The notes under the pieces were generated by a model. The model searched no databases and was not told where the DNA came from. It saw nothing but the letters and a program-made list of their open reading frames with translations. This document shows positions 27,578 through 38,638 of a DNA stretch of 64,000 bases, in pieces. Position 1 is the stretch's first letter. Every line of letters begins with the position of its first letter. The position numbers and the translations under genes are program-made. Source of the DNA: Flavobacterium psychrotrophum (lineage in GTDB: Bacteria > Bacteroidota > Bacteroidia > Flavobacteriales > Flavobacteriaceae); assembly GCF_003403075.1 (NCBI RefSeq), contig NZ_CP031557.1, positions 2,976,001 to 3,040,000 on the forward strand, in the 5' to 3' direction.

Positions 27578-27659
27578 TGGCCAAGATTATTCCTGTTACC
27601 CGTTCAGCGCTTTAAGTGCCGCTATGTTGTATTGATTTGAATTAATTATTCTCAAAACG

Positions 27660-28490
27660 ATGGGCTTTTTTAATATTGCTTACGGATGTACTACAGGACT
27701 ACTAACTGATTTTTTGCCCATAAACATTTTATGTACGGCGACTCCATTTCTATTCCATCAACCCACACAACAGCACCGTTACCAGCGGCTGTTAGACCAG
27801 TCTCAGGATAGTAATCGCATATTGCTTACCGCGCTTATAATGGCTATACTTTTCTCTGCCATTGTGGTTTACCTGCTAAGGGAACAACATAAGAAAGAAA
27901 AGCTACTGGCAGCATATATTACAGAAAAGCGTATAGCAAGAAAACTGCACGACGAAATAGCCAATGAACTCTATGGCACTATTTTAATGGTTAGTAACAG
28001 TACCGTTATAGCCGGCAAGGGTAAAGAGCAGCTTTTAGAACAACTGGACAGTATATATAAAAGCACCCGCGATATTTCCAGACAAAACATAGAGATTGAT
28101 ACTGGGCTACACTATCCTGTGCAATTAAGGCTGCTACTTAAAATGTACAGTTCAGAAACCGTACGCATCAATGTAAAAGGCTTTGATGATATACCGTGGG
28201 ACAAATTATCTGAAATACAAAAGATAACTACTTTCAGGATATTGCAGGAAATGATGGTAAACATGAAAAAACACAGTAACGCCACACTAGTGTTTATAGA
28301 TCTTAAAAACACTCCCGGCATCATAACTATATCTTACTCAGACAATGGTATAGGCATAGACTGTAAAAGTGATATCCATATAAACTACATACAGGGAATA
28401 AAAAACCGGCTGGCAACTATTGATGGTGACATAACAATAGATAAAAACCGTAATAAAGGATTCCATATTTCATTTAGTTTTAAAAAGTAG
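27660..28490 (+). CDS. Sensor histidine kinase (short, HisKA_3/HATPase type)
   Basis: A 276-residue kinase. It has one membrane helix (about 53-73, LLTALIMAILFSAIVVYLL), then a dimerisation/phosphoacceptor helix with RKLHDEIANELYGT (about 98-111) carrying the phosphorylatable His, and an ATP-binding domain with SDNGIGID (about 225-232) and GIKNRL. Many flavobacterial kinases of this type have a long periplasmic TPR region before the helix; here only about 50 poorly characteristic residues remain, so the sensor part looks lost or was never present. ATG 27660 is the available start and prfC prevents a much longer N-terminus. The response regulator gene follows 3 nt later. Confidence 0.85.
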   Translation: MGFFNIAYGCTTGLLTDFLPINILCTATPFLFHQPTQQHRYQRLLDQSQDSNRILLTALIMAILFSAIVVYLLREQHKKEKLLAAYITEKRIARKLHDEIANELYGTILMVSNSTVIAGKGKEQLLEQLDSIYKSTRDISRQNIEIDTGLHYPVQLRLLLKMYSSETVRINVKGFDDIPWDKLSEIQKITTFRILQEMMVNMKKHSNATLVFIDLKNTPGIITISYSDNGIGIDCKSDIHINYIQGIKNRLATIDGDITIDKNRNKGFHISFSFKK

Positions 28491-28493
28491 CCT

Positions 28494-29165
28494 ATGTTTA
28501 AAAAAATACTTATTGCAGAAGATATAGACAGTGTTAGCCTGGGCCTTAAAACATGGCTTGCATCTCAATACCCAAATGCAGATATCCGGAGTACAAAATA
28601 TTGTGATGAAGCCTTACTTAAAGTAAAACGCTCAGTGGCCGAGAATGCCCCTTTTGACCTTGTTATAAGCGATCTTACTTTTACCGAAGATCATTTACCT
28701 GCTACTATAAAAACCGGAGAAGAACTCATAGTACTTATTAAAAAGCTATTACCTAAGTCTAAAATAATAGTATATTCTATATACGATAATCCGCAACGTA
28801 TTTATAATGTATTTCATAACCTCGAAATAAATGCCTTTATAGCAAAGGGCAGAAACAGTATTGACGAATTTGCTGAAGCACTAAACATGCTCTATACGAG
28901 CGAAGCCACTTTTATATCTCCGCATCTTCTGCAATGGGTAGAAGAAACAAATCACACAGATATTAGCGACGACGATATACTCTTACTACAATGGCTAGCC
29001 CGGGGAATAAGCCAAAAAGATATGAGCATTAAACTACAAGAGCTAAATAAATCATACCAAAATATAGCCAGTGTAGAAAAAAAACTAAAACGTCTAAAAC
29101 AAATGCTGAATGCTTCCAGCAGTATACAACTGATAGCCAACGCTAAAGACCTGGGCATCATTTAA
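28494..29165 (+). CDS. Response regulator with C-terminal HTH (first of two paralogues)
   Basis: A 223-residue two-component regulator. The receiver domain (about 1-130) has an acidic pocket near ED 9-10, a phosphoacceptor D60 in DLVISDL and the conserved lysine K118 (IAKG). The C-terminal DNA-binding region (about 155-223) is a diverged LuxR-like fold with LLQWLARGISQKDMSI and a SVEKKLKRLKQML recognition helix. It lies 3 nt after the kinase gene, so it is its cognate partner. It is clearly paralogous to the regulator at 29328, ending in the shared IANAKDLGII/IAIAKDDGII tail. Confidence 0.88.
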   Translation: MFKKILIAEDIDSVSLGLKTWLASQYPNADIRSTKYCDEALLKVKRSVAENAPFDLVISDLTFTEDHLPATIKTGEELIVLIKKLLPKSKIIVYSIYDNPQRIYNVFHNLEINAFIAKGRNSIDEFAEALNMLYTSEATFISPHLLQWVEETNHTDISDDDILLLQWLARGISQKDMSIKLQELNKSYQNIASVEKKLKRLKQMLNASSSIQLIANAKDLGII

Positions 29166-29197
29166 TTTTCTTGTTTTCACACTTAAAACATAACCTA

Positions 29198-29213
29198 TTA
29201 CGGAAAACCGTAA
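29198..29213. promoter_or_regulatory. Palindrome TTACGG-N4-CCGTAA, putative response-regulator site
   Basis: TTACGGAAAACCGTAA is a perfect 6+4+6 inverted repeat, 114 nt upstream of the second response-regulator gene. The core TACGG-N4-CCGTA recurs at 30115-30128 upstream of the P-loop-like gene. Confidence 0.5.
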
Positions 29214-29327
29214 GGAATTTCATCCCTAATGATGTAATTTGCTGATGAAAATGGCACAACCAACTTAGTTACAACTGTCTTAAACCACCACATTGCCAAC
29301 AACCAAATTATTAATTACAAAATTCCT

Positions 29328-30002
29328 ATGCCTTTTAAAATAAGACATGTTTTAATTATTGAAGATGTAGATAGTATAATCCTTGGCCTTAAAACCATAT
29401 TACAGGATATGCCATACTGTACAGCGGCCACAGCAAAAACAGCCGATGAGGCACTTTACTCAATAAAAAAATCTGTCGAAACGCATAATCCGTTTGATCT
29501 TGTTATTGCTGATTTTTCATTTAGCAGAAACATTCCAGGCAATTCGCCTAAAAAAGAACAGGTGTTTATTGAAAAGGTAAAAGAGTTGTTACCTAATTGC
29601 AAAATCATTGTTTACTCTGCAGACAGAAAGCCATATCTTATAAATAATCTTATAAACAAGAAGCTTATAAATGGTTTTATAGCTAAAGACCGAGACAGCT
29701 TAAACTTGTTTCCGAGGGTAATAAAGCATTTTGAAGCGGGTAATAATATATACTTAAACCAGCAATTGCACCCCATAATGGAGCGATACAACAGTACCGA
29801 CATTGAAGAATATGATGTTACCCTGCTAGAACTCCTGGCTTCAGGCAGCACACAGGCAGATATAAGCACCATACTAAAAAATAAGGGAGTAACATCCAGC
29901 GTAAGCAGTATAGAGAAAAGAATCAATAGGTTAAAAATATTATTAGCAGCACAAAACACAATACATCTTATAGCCATAGCTAAAGATGACGGTATAATAT
30001 AA
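29328..30002 (+). CDS. Response regulator with C-terminal HTH (second paralogue)
   Basis: A 224-residue paralogue of the regulator at 28494, with receiver acidic residues ED 12-13, phosphoacceptor D62 (DLVIADF), lysine K120 (IAKD) and the same C-terminal HTH (LLELLASGSTQADIS, SSIEKRINRLKILL). It has no kinase gene of its own in the window, so it may share the kinase at 27660 or respond to another. A 162-nt gap with a TACGG-N4-CCGTA palindrome separates it from the first regulator, suggesting its own regulated promoter. Confidence 0.85.
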   Translation: MPFKIRHVLIIEDVDSIILGLKTILQDMPYCTAATAKTADEALYSIKKSVETHNPFDLVIADFSFSRNIPGNSPKKEQVFIEKVKELLPNCKIIVYSADRKPYLINNLINKKLINGFIAKDRDSLNLFPRVIKHFEAGNNIYLNQQLHPIMERYNSTDIEEYDVTLLELLASGSTQADISTILKNKGVTSSVSSIEKRINRLKILLAAQNTIHLIAIAKDDGII

Positions 30003-30114
30003 AATTTTAAGCAGGACAATCACATTTGTATAGCGGTTATAATACTGATAAAGTCTCTATGCCTAAAAAACAAAACAAAGCATCTCATCATTAACATTTT
30101 TTTTAATTATACAA

Positions 30115-30128
30115 TACGGGTTTCCGTA
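30115..30128. promoter_or_regulatory. Palindrome TACGG-N4-CCGTA, second copy
   Basis: TACGGGTTTCCGTA matches the core of the site at 29199-29212 (same arms, same 4-nt spacing, different spacer). It lies 136 nt upstream of the P-loop-like gene start. The 262-nt gap between the second regulator and that gene is otherwise AT-rich and non-coding. Confidence 0.5.
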
Positions 30129-30264
30129 ATTATATTCAAATAAGTAGCCATATCTTTATTATATACAAACAAATAAACCATATTTAGTAATAATTTAATA
30201 ATCCTTAAAATTACCCATGATGACAAAAACCTAAACAAACATATTGTTAAAAACTGTAAAAATT

Positions 30265-30738
30265 ATGAAATACATATTGATAAAAGGTAACACTAGCGCA
30301 GGGAAGGCGTCTACTGTTAATGAGGTATGTAGACGGTTAAAACCTGAAAAAATTTGCAGGTTGTATTTTTCTGAGAATGGAAAGGTATCGTTACATACGG
30401 TCTATTCATCCGGCGATCTTGCCGATGGCAACTATCTGGTAACTATAAGGTCTAAAAGAGTACTTATGGTTTCTAACGCACCAACACAACAACGGGTAAA
30501 AATATCAACCATAATCGATTCATTATTGAGTATAAGCATTACTGTAGAATTTGCCATTGTGGCTATGAGTGGATCAGAAAAACTCAAAGATTTTGCTACG
30601 GCAAAAGAGCTTGCCAAATATGGTAAATGTATTTATGAAACCAAGATATGGAGAATACCATCCCATAAATTCAACCTTACTGAAGAATGGAATAAAAGGA
30701 TTTCCTATCTTACAGCAATAACATTGCACAATATTTAA
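30265..30738 (+). CDS. P-loop-like protein of unknown function
   Basis: A 157-residue soluble protein starting MKYILIKGNTSAGKASTVNE. The N-terminal strand and GNTSAGKAS resemble a Walker A loop (GxxxxGK), but Ala follows the lysine where Ser/Thr is usual, with Ser one position later. A later hydrophobic strand, ITVEFAIVAMSGSEK (about 92-106), could play the Walker B role, but no clear Asp is present. ATG 30265 is preferred over a TTG at 30244. It follows the two response regulators and has the TACGG-N4-CCGTA palindrome upstream, so it may be a target of the system. I do not recognise the family. Confidence 0.55.
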   Translation: MKYILIKGNTSAGKASTVNEVCRRLKPEKICRLYFSENGKVSLHTVYSSGDLADGNYLVTIRSKRVLMVSNAPTQQRVKISTIIDSLLSISITVEFAIVAMSGSEKLKDFATAKELAKYGKCIYETKIWRIPSHKFNLTEEWNKRISYLTAITLHNI

Positions 30739-30769
30739 ATACCAAAATCATCCTACTAAAAATTTAAGC

Positions 30770-30809
30770 AATAAATCCTGCAAAGCCTTTAAGCATTGCA
30801 GGATTTATT
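30770..30809. terminator. Bidirectional terminator
   Basis: AATAAATCCTGCAA (30770-30783) and TTGCAGGATTTATT (30796-30809) form a perfect 14-bp stem with a 12-nt loop between the convergent P-loop-like and barrel genes. Confidence 0.8.
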
Positions 30810-30829
30810 TTTAAGCCCATGCCATACAT

Positions 30830-31423
30830 TTAAAATTTGTAAACCGCACCCAGATAAATATTACTAAGGTTTAGGTTTACAGCAAAATTATCGGTTTTTG
30901 TGCCTCCATCAGGCTTTCTTGAACCATAACTAATTGCCCCAAAAGTTGTTTCGAGTGCAAAATGGTCTGATATAAAGTAGTTAACACCTGGTCCCAGCAA
31001 TACCCCAAAACCATTTGCCTTGTCAGTCCCTGCCAGGTTTTCAACTTTACTCGAAGTATAATTTGCTTCAAGATGCCCAAAGAAAGACAGCCTGTTTTCT
31101 GGTGTAAAATAATAACGTCCAAAAAGCCCTGCTGTGATACCGCTTGCAGTACTTTTAGAATCTGCTACATCATCAACCTCATACTTATTATGTGCGTACC
31201 TTATTGTAGCTCCTATTGCAATATTATTGCTTACAAAATAGGCTGCAGATGGAGCAATAGTAAATCCATTGTTTTTTTGTTCGCCCGTTTTTTGGGAGTT
31301 AAAAGATACAGAGCCTGTAATAAAGGCATCGCCTTTATGAAAGCCAGGGGTTGACGATTCTTCCTGGGCGCTCATTACGCCAAATGCCAATAAGGCACTT
31401 ACTGAAAATAGAATTTTTTTCAT
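30830..31423 (-). CDS. Outer-membrane beta-barrel (porin-like) protein
   Basis: A 197-residue protein with a signal peptide ending at VMSAQ and alternating amphipathic strands typical of a small (8-stranded) outer-membrane barrel. Strand examples are FTIAPSAAYFVSNNIAIGATI and SNIYLGAVYKF; the C-terminal Phe is typical of outer-membrane insertion. Substrate unknown. It is monocistronic. Confidence 0.82.
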   Translation of the reverse strand: MKKILFSVSALLAFGVMSAQEESSTPGFHKGDAFITGSVSFNSQKTGEQKNNGFTIAPSAAYFVSNNIAIGATIRYAHNKYEVDDVADSKSTASGITAGLFGRYYFTPENRLSFFGHLEANYTSSKVENLAGTDKANGFGVLLGPGVNYFISDHFALETTFGAISYGSRKPDGGTKTDNFAVNLNLSNIYLGAVYKF

Positions 31424-31582
31424 GGTGGTTTATTAACTTGTTATTTATCAACAACAAACCAATTTTTATGCCATAAAATCCTGTTAAATATATTCAGCAA
31501 GAACAACAAGTCCGTAAACCCCTACAAATCAATCACAAAACTATGCCGTTTTAGGAAATCATTAACATTTTGAACAGAATTC

Positions 31583-33714
<2,132 letters not shown>

Positions 33715-33718
<4 letters not shown>

Positions 33719-35091
33719 AACGGTTGCTGTATATTTGCATTCTCACCTTCTAATCGCTCCTGCTCTGTCTTTTCAGCCAGCCTTTTTTCAATTATTGGCG
33801 TAACCAATGTCTTTCGCGGACTGATCTTTATAAACGGATACAGCTCTATGTCGCCTGCCATGCGGTCGTTTTTATTAGGGTACTTATTAGTACCCAGCAG
33901 TACCTCTTTACCACTGTCAAAAAGTTCCTGTTCTCTGGCGGCACTTTCCTGTATCTTGCGTTGAATGACTCCATCTTTAAGCTGCTTTAAAAAACCGCCA
34001 TTAGATTCAAGGTCTTTTAATAAAATAAGTGCTTTATCTGCAAGCTGCTGTGTTAGTTCTTCAATATAGTAAGCACCATCTGCCGGATTGTTAACCGCAT
34101 CAAAATAACTTTCGTTTTTTAATATCAGCAATTGGTTTCGGGCAATACGATCGGCAAACTCATTACTTTTATGATACAGTGCATCGTAGGGAAGATTAAA
34201 AACCGTATCTGCTCCCCCAAGTACAGCACTCATACACTCTGTAGTAGTACGCAGCATATTTACATTATAATCGTATAGTGTTTTATTGCGCTTAGAAGGC
34301 ATTGCTATTATATGGCAGTCTAAACCATGACCGTATTCGGTAGCAATAAGTTTATAGATATGGCGCAGTGCCCTGAGCTTTGCTATCTCAAAAAAATAAT
34401 TAGCCCCTACCGCTACCTGAAGTACCAGTGGCTGTACTAATTGCATACGGCTGAAATATTCTATTGCATGGCTAACGGTGTAGGCAATTTGCTGTACCAT
34501 ATTTCCCCCTGCATTTTGGTACAAGGTTGCATTTATACTTATAAAGCCAATATTTTTACATGAGGTTGCCATAGCACTCATCACCTCAAAATTATTGCCT
34601 CCGTCATGCCAGTTACCCTCTTTAGCTAAGTAGCCCACAGGATCTGTAAGCACATAATAAACAGCACTATTTTGCTGTGCAATAACATCAAGCTGTTTTA
34701 CGAAATCGATTGAATAGAATTGCAAATAAAAATACGCCGGCACAGTTGCATCAAGATTTTGCAACAATGTTTTTATATCGGTATCTGCAGAAGGTATGGT
34801 AAACCTAATGGCCTCTGCACCACGCTGTAGTGTTGCCTGGGCACGCTGGGCGCTTTTTTCTACATCTTTAACATAAATTTCCTGGCCTATTTTAAAAGCA
34901 GCAGCCTGGGTTTGTATATCCAAACCGTCTTTAGCTTCATCAATATGATAAAAAGGTTTAACCTTTATACCTTCCGGACTTTCCCAAACCAGTGCTTCAT
35001 TATAATCGGCACCTTTAAGCTCATACTGTATCTGTTGTTTCCAGAGCTTTGACGAAACGGGGCCAAATTCTTCAAAAAGGTTATCACTCAT
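33715..35091 (-). CDS. mutA: Methylmalonyl-CoA mutase, small subunit
   Basis: A 458-residue subunit related to the mutase TIM-barrel but without a C-terminal B12-binding domain, as expected for the non-catalytic partner. Segments such as [22 protein letters not shown] at the start and [19 protein letters not shown] (about 240-258) are typical. It overlaps mutB by 4 nt and follows the DivIC-like gene by 12 nt, giving a compact operon. The unusually short length (family often about 600) reflects the flavobacterial form. Confidence 0.92.
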
Positions 35092-35103
35092 ACGTCTAGT
35101 TTT

Positions 35104-35451
35104 TTAAAGCGCTGTAGAATCTTCCTCTTTGGGAGCATCCTCCTCAAAGTCGATTATATAAATATCTTCATCTTCACGCTTCATAAAATATTTTTCGCGT
35201 GCATATTTTTCGGTCTGGTCAGTATTTTTAAGTTGTTTTATACTGATGCTGTCTTTTTTAATTTCATCAATATAATACTGCTTGTTATCTTCCAGCTCCT
35301 GTATTTCTTTGTTAAGCACCTGTTGCTCAAAATACGAATAATTATCAAGAAAAATAAGCCATATACCCACAAAAATAAGTACCAGCACATACCTGCTTCC
35401 TAAAATTTTCAGGAAAGGATAACGGGATAACAAGTTTTTGAAGATTGGCAT
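35104..35451 (-). CDS. Septum formation initiator family protein (DivIC/FtsB-like)
   Basis: A 115-residue bitopic protein: short cytoplasmic N-terminus, one membrane helix (about 20-38, YVLVLIFVGIWLIFL), then a periplasmic coiled coil (about 45-80) and the family motif EKYAREKYFMKREDEDIY (about 82-99). It is part of the FtsB/FtsL/FtsQ-type division complex. ATG 35451 is chosen over a TTG two codons upstream. It lies 12 nt before mutA. Confidence 0.88.
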   Translation of the reverse strand: MPIFKNLLSRYPFLKILGSRYVLVLIFVGIWLIFLDNYSYFEQQVLNKEIQELEDNKQYYIDEIKKDSISIKQLKNTDQTEKYAREKYFMKREDEDIYIIDFEEDAPKEEDSTAL

Positions 35452-35505
35452 ACTCAATTATAAATTACAAAAAACAAATATCAACTATCAAATTGGCAAC
35501 TAAAA

Positions 35506-35868
35506 TCAGCTGTTAACATCTTTAGCTTTCTCTATTATCGAAGAAAATATTTTCTTCAGTTCATCAGCTTCCATTATTAAGGCATTTATGGTGGATGTAA
35601 AATCCACATTCATTTCTCTGAGCAAAGAAAGCCAATAAATAGATTCTTTTGCTTCCTTCCTGCAAACTTTTAACCTATAATAAAAATCTTTCTTACTAAG
35701 AGATTCATTAGCTTCAATATAATTAGCTCCCACAGATCCTGAAGAGCGAACTAACTGTTTTGCGTCTTCATAAACAGCAATGGAACCTGGTAATTGCCTT
35801 ATAAAAAACCTGCAATTGCGTGCAAATATAAATGTTCTTTGTTCTAAATCATATACTCTTGCTCCCAT
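35506..35868 (-). CDS. Four-helix bundle protein (23S rRNA intervening-sequence protein family)
   Basis: A 120-residue protein of the free-standing four-helix-bundle family: RTFIFARNCRFFIRQLP, the RSSGSVGANYIEANESLSKKDF signature (about 41-62) and a RKEAKESIYWLSLLREM helix. The family was first found inside 23S rRNA intervening sequences, but copies also sit alone in genomes, as here between udk and the division gene. The function is unclear. Start ATG 35868; it lies 38 nt after udk. Confidence 0.9.
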   Translation of the reverse strand: MGARVYDLEQRTFIFARNCRFFIRQLPGSIAVYEDAKQLVRSSGSVGANYIEANESLSKKDFYYRLKVCRKEAKESIYWLSLLREMNVDFTSTINALIMEADELKKIFSSIIEKAKDVNS

Positions 35869-35906
35869 CCCCTCATTTGTTATTTGGAAATTGATGCTTA
35901 GATTTT

Positions 35907-36515
35907 TTATAAGATTTTTTGATTAATTACCGCCCTTACCACATCAATAGCCACCGTATTATACTTATCATTGGGGATAATAATATCTGCATACGCCTTT
36001 GTAGGTTCTATAAACTGCTCGTGCATGGGCTTAAGGGTACTTTGATAACGACTCAAAACCTCCTCCATATCGCGGCCGCGTTCTGCTATATCCCTCCTCA
36101 TACGGCGAATAAGGCGCTCATCAGGATCAGCGTGTACAAATATCTTAATATCAAACAATTCACGCAGTTTAGGGTCAGAAAGTATCAGGATACCCTCTAC
36201 AATCATTACTTTTCGCGGATGTGTAAGAATAGTATCGTCTGTACGGTTATGTGTAACAAAAGAATACACAGGCTGCTCTATAGCTTTGCCTTCCTTAAGT
36301 GCCTTAAGGTGCGAAAACAGTAACTCAAAATCTATAGCCCTTGGGTGGTCAAAGTTTATCTTTGCCCGGTCTTCGTAACTAAGGTTTGTAGTTTCGCGAT
36401 AATAATGATCCTGCGACAGCACACCTACCTCTGTAAGCGGCAGCTGGTTCATAATCTGGTGTACTACAGTAGTTTTTCCGCTACCGGTACCACCGGCAAT
36501 TCCTATAACAAGCAT
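35907..36515 (-). CDS. udk: Uridine kinase
   Basis: A 202-residue uridine/cytidine kinase with Walker A GIAGGTGSGKTTV (about 5-17), the QDHYYRE and NFDHPRAIDFE nucleoside-binding segments (about 35-61), and RLIRRMRRDIAERGRD (about 134-149). It phosphorylates uridine and cytidine in pyrimidine salvage. It heads a minus-strand group that continues to the four-helix, DivIC-like and mutase genes. A TATTTTTG (-7-like) occurs at 36542-36549 on the minus strand. Confidence 0.95.
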   Translation of the reverse strand: MLVIGIAGGTGSGKTTVVHQIMNQLPLTEVGVLSQDHYYRETTNLSYEDRAKINFDHPRAIDFELLFSHLKALKEGKAIEQPVYSFVTHNRTDDTILTHPRKVMIVEGILILSDPKLRELFDIKIFVHADPDERLIRRMRRDIAERGRDMEEVLSRYQSTLKPMHEQFIEPTKAYADIIIPNDKYNTVAIDVVRAVINQKIL

Positions 36516-36541
36516 GTAATTAAATGTTATTTTATTTTGTG

Positions 36542-36549
36542 CAAAAATA
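36542..36549 (-). promoter_or_regulatory. -7 promoter element of udk
   Basis: The minus strand reads TATTTTTG, a TAnnTTTG match, 26 nt upstream of the udk ATG. No matching -33 TTG was found at normal spacing. Confidence 0.4.
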
Positions 36550-36644
36550 GCAATTAAAGGTAGCTAACCGCTACCAAAATTGAATAAACTTAATTTTAAT
36601 TATCCGTTTTATTATGTAAATTTATACCACACATTTAACTAACT

Positions 36645-37277
36645 ATGGACATAAAAAAAGTTTTTGACAACAACCGCACCTGGATAGAAAAGCAACTGAC
36701 TACCGATGCTGCTTATTTTGAAAACCTTGCAAAAGGGCAAACACCCGAAATTTTATACATAGGCTGCAGCGACAGCCGGGTAACTGCCGAAGAGCTTATG
36801 GGCATATCTCCGGGGGAAGCTTTTGTACACCGCAACATTGCAAACATGGTACCTAATACAGACCTTAATGTAATGTCGGTCATCAACTATGCTGTTAGCC
36901 ACCTTAAGGTAAACCATGTTGTAGTATGCGGCCATTATAACTGTGGTGGTGTTAAAGCCGCTATGGAACAGACTGATCTGGGCATACTAAACCCATGGCT
37001 GCGCAACATTAGAGACGTGTACCGCCTGCACCGCAAAGAGCTTAATGACCTGACCGACGATACAGAACGGTACAACCGCCTTGTAGAACTAAACGTTCAG
37101 GAGCAGTGTATTAATGTTATTAAGACGGCTGAAGTACAAAAAGCAATTTCTGAAAGGGGGCTAACGGTACACGGATGGATATTCGACATACATAATGGTA
37201 GCCTTGTAGACCTTAAAATTGATTTTGAAACGGTTATAAAGAATATTGTAGATATTTATAAAATTGATTCTGAGTAA
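36645..37277 (+). CDS. can: Beta-class carbonic anhydrase
   Basis: A 210-residue beta-carbonic anhydrase. Zinc ligands are visible in CSDSRV (about 42-47) and HYNCGG (about 98-103), with the GEAFVHRNIANMVP segment between them. It interconverts CO2 and bicarbonate in the cytoplasm. It is monocistronic and divergent from udk, with a terminator after the stop. Confidence 0.95.
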   Translation: MDIKKVFDNNRTWIEKQLTTDAAYFENLAKGQTPEILYIGCSDSRVTAEELMGISPGEAFVHRNIANMVPNTDLNVMSVINYAVSHLKVNHVVVCGHYNCGGVKAAMEQTDLGILNPWLRNIRDVYRLHRKELNDLTDDTERYNRLVELNVQEQCINVIKTAEVQKAISERGLTVHGWIFDIHNGSLVDLKIDFETVIKNIVDIYKIDSE

Positions 37278-37308
37278 AAAGTATTTTACAAATCGATTTA
37301 CAAATTAT

Positions 37309-37334
37309 AGAAGCCCGGTTAATTCCGGGCTTCT
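37309..37334. terminator. Terminator between carbonic anhydrase and GH10 genes
   Basis: AGAAGCCCGG (37309-37318) and CCGGGCTTCT (37325-37334) form a 10-bp stem with a 6-nt loop. It lies between convergent genes, with only weak T-rich sequence on either side. Confidence 0.65.
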
Positions 37335-37336
37335 GT

Positions 37337-38476
37337 CTATTTTAGGCTTTTTAAAATTGCATCCTTCACGGGTTGCTTTATTGTAAAATCGCGGTTATAC
37401 AATAGCGGGTAATTAGTGCGCCCCCTTATGGGCCAGTCATTAAGCCATGAGTCGCCATCTGTTAGTCCCCAAAAGGTAATACGGTCAATACTGGCATCAT
37501 ATTTTACAAATAACCTGAAAAGGCTGCCATAGCGCGATGCCAGGCTATCTATAACATTAACCGGCAATCCTTTGACATACGGGTTATATTTTTCTGAATA
37601 TTGGGCTGTGTTAGAAACATCTGCGGTATTTGTGGCACCGCCATCTGGCAATACATTAATATCCAACTCTGTAAAATTTACAGCTACGCCTGTAGCAGCA
37701 AAATCTATAATGGTTTTTTCTACGGTTGCTATATCGGGTTCGGCCAAGCTGTAATGTGCCTGTTCCCCTACGGCAGTTATTTTAATACCTTTACCTTTCA
37801 GGCTTTTAATTATCCTGACTGCACCTGCACGCTTTTCTGCCTTATATAAATTATAGTCGTTATAATACAATTCAGCTTCAGGGTCTGCCTTCTGAGCAAA
37901 TTCAAAAGCTTTGGCTATAAAGTCTTCGCCTATTATCTTCAGCCACTTAGAATCTCGCAAAGTGCCGTCTTCATTCAACGCCTCGTTTACTACATCCCAA
38001 CCTTTAATTTTACCCTTATACCTGCCCACAACAGTATTTATATGTTCTTCAAGCCTTGTAAGCAACGCTTCGCGGGTTAACGGTTTGCCTTTATAATCTT
38101 CAAAAACCCAGTCCGGCGTTTGCGAATGCCATACCAAAGTATGCCCAATGGTGAACATATTATTTTGGGTACCAAAGTTTACGTAGGCATCGGCAGCAGT
38201 AAAATCATATACCTCAGGCTTTGGGTGTATCTTTTCCCACTTAAGGTCGTTCTCAGGGCTCAGGCTGTTAAAATGTTGTTTTATGATGTTTTGGCCTGTT
38301 GCATCTTTTCCAACGGCCTGTTGCCTGTTAACTGCTACACCAATATAAAATTTATCTTTAAAAGCAGTTTTAATTACCCGAGGTTCATTCTCGCTTTGCT
38401 GAACTACACTTTTACAACTAACCAAAATTGAACCTGCAAAGGTCAACGCTACTACAATCTTAAAACAATTTGCCAT
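37337..38476 (-). CDS. GH10 endo-beta-1,4-xylanase lipoprotein
   Basis: A 379-residue GH10 enzyme anchored by a lipobox (SILVSC, C21). The barrel has SPENDLKWEKIHP (about 73-85), HTLVWHSQTPDW (about 112-123), acid/base E165 in WDVVNEAL and nucleophile E270 in FTELDI. It cleaves xylan backbones and probably sits at the cell surface or in the periplasm. It is the last gene of the minus-strand PUL2, separated by 162 nt from the MFS gene, so it may have its own promoter. Its presence in a mannan-type PUL is notable. Confidence 0.92.
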   Translation of the reverse strand: MANCFKIVVALTFAGSILVSCKSVVQQSENEPRVIKTAFKDKFYIGVAVNRQQAVGKDATGQNIIKQHFNSLSPENDLKWEKIHPKPEVYDFTAADAYVNFGTQNNMFTIGHTLVWHSQTPDWVFEDYKGKPLTREALLTRLEEHINTVVGRYKGKIKGWDVVNEALNEDGTLRDSKWLKIIGEDFIAKAFEFAQKADPEAELYYNDYNLYKAEKRAGAVRIIKSLKGKGIKITAVGEQAHYSLAEPDIATVEKTIIDFAATGVAVNFTELDINVLPDGGATNTADVSNTAQYSEKYNPYVKGLPVNVIDSLASRYGSLFRLFVKYDASIDRITFWGLTDGDSWLNDWPIRGRTNYPLLYNRDFTIKQPVKDAILKSLK

Positions 38477-38638
38477 TTTACCTATCTTAATAATTACTTA
38501 TTGTAAAAACGACTACAAGTATAGCGATAAATTTTCAGTTTCATTTATATTGCCTTAAAAAGCCATATAAAAAAGCAAGACACTGATACAAAATGTACCA
38601 GTGCCCGCCAATTTAAAATACCAAACCAAATTTCTATT

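Noticed and set aside
28494..30002. Second response regulator as a recent duplication error or pseudogene
   Set aside because: Both copies keep phosphoacceptor Asp, conserved Lys and HTH, and have diverged well in sequence, so both look functional.
30830..31423. Barrel protein as part of the two-component/P-loop module
   Set aside because: It is convergent, separated by a strong bidirectional terminator, and lacks the TACGG-N4-CCGTA site.
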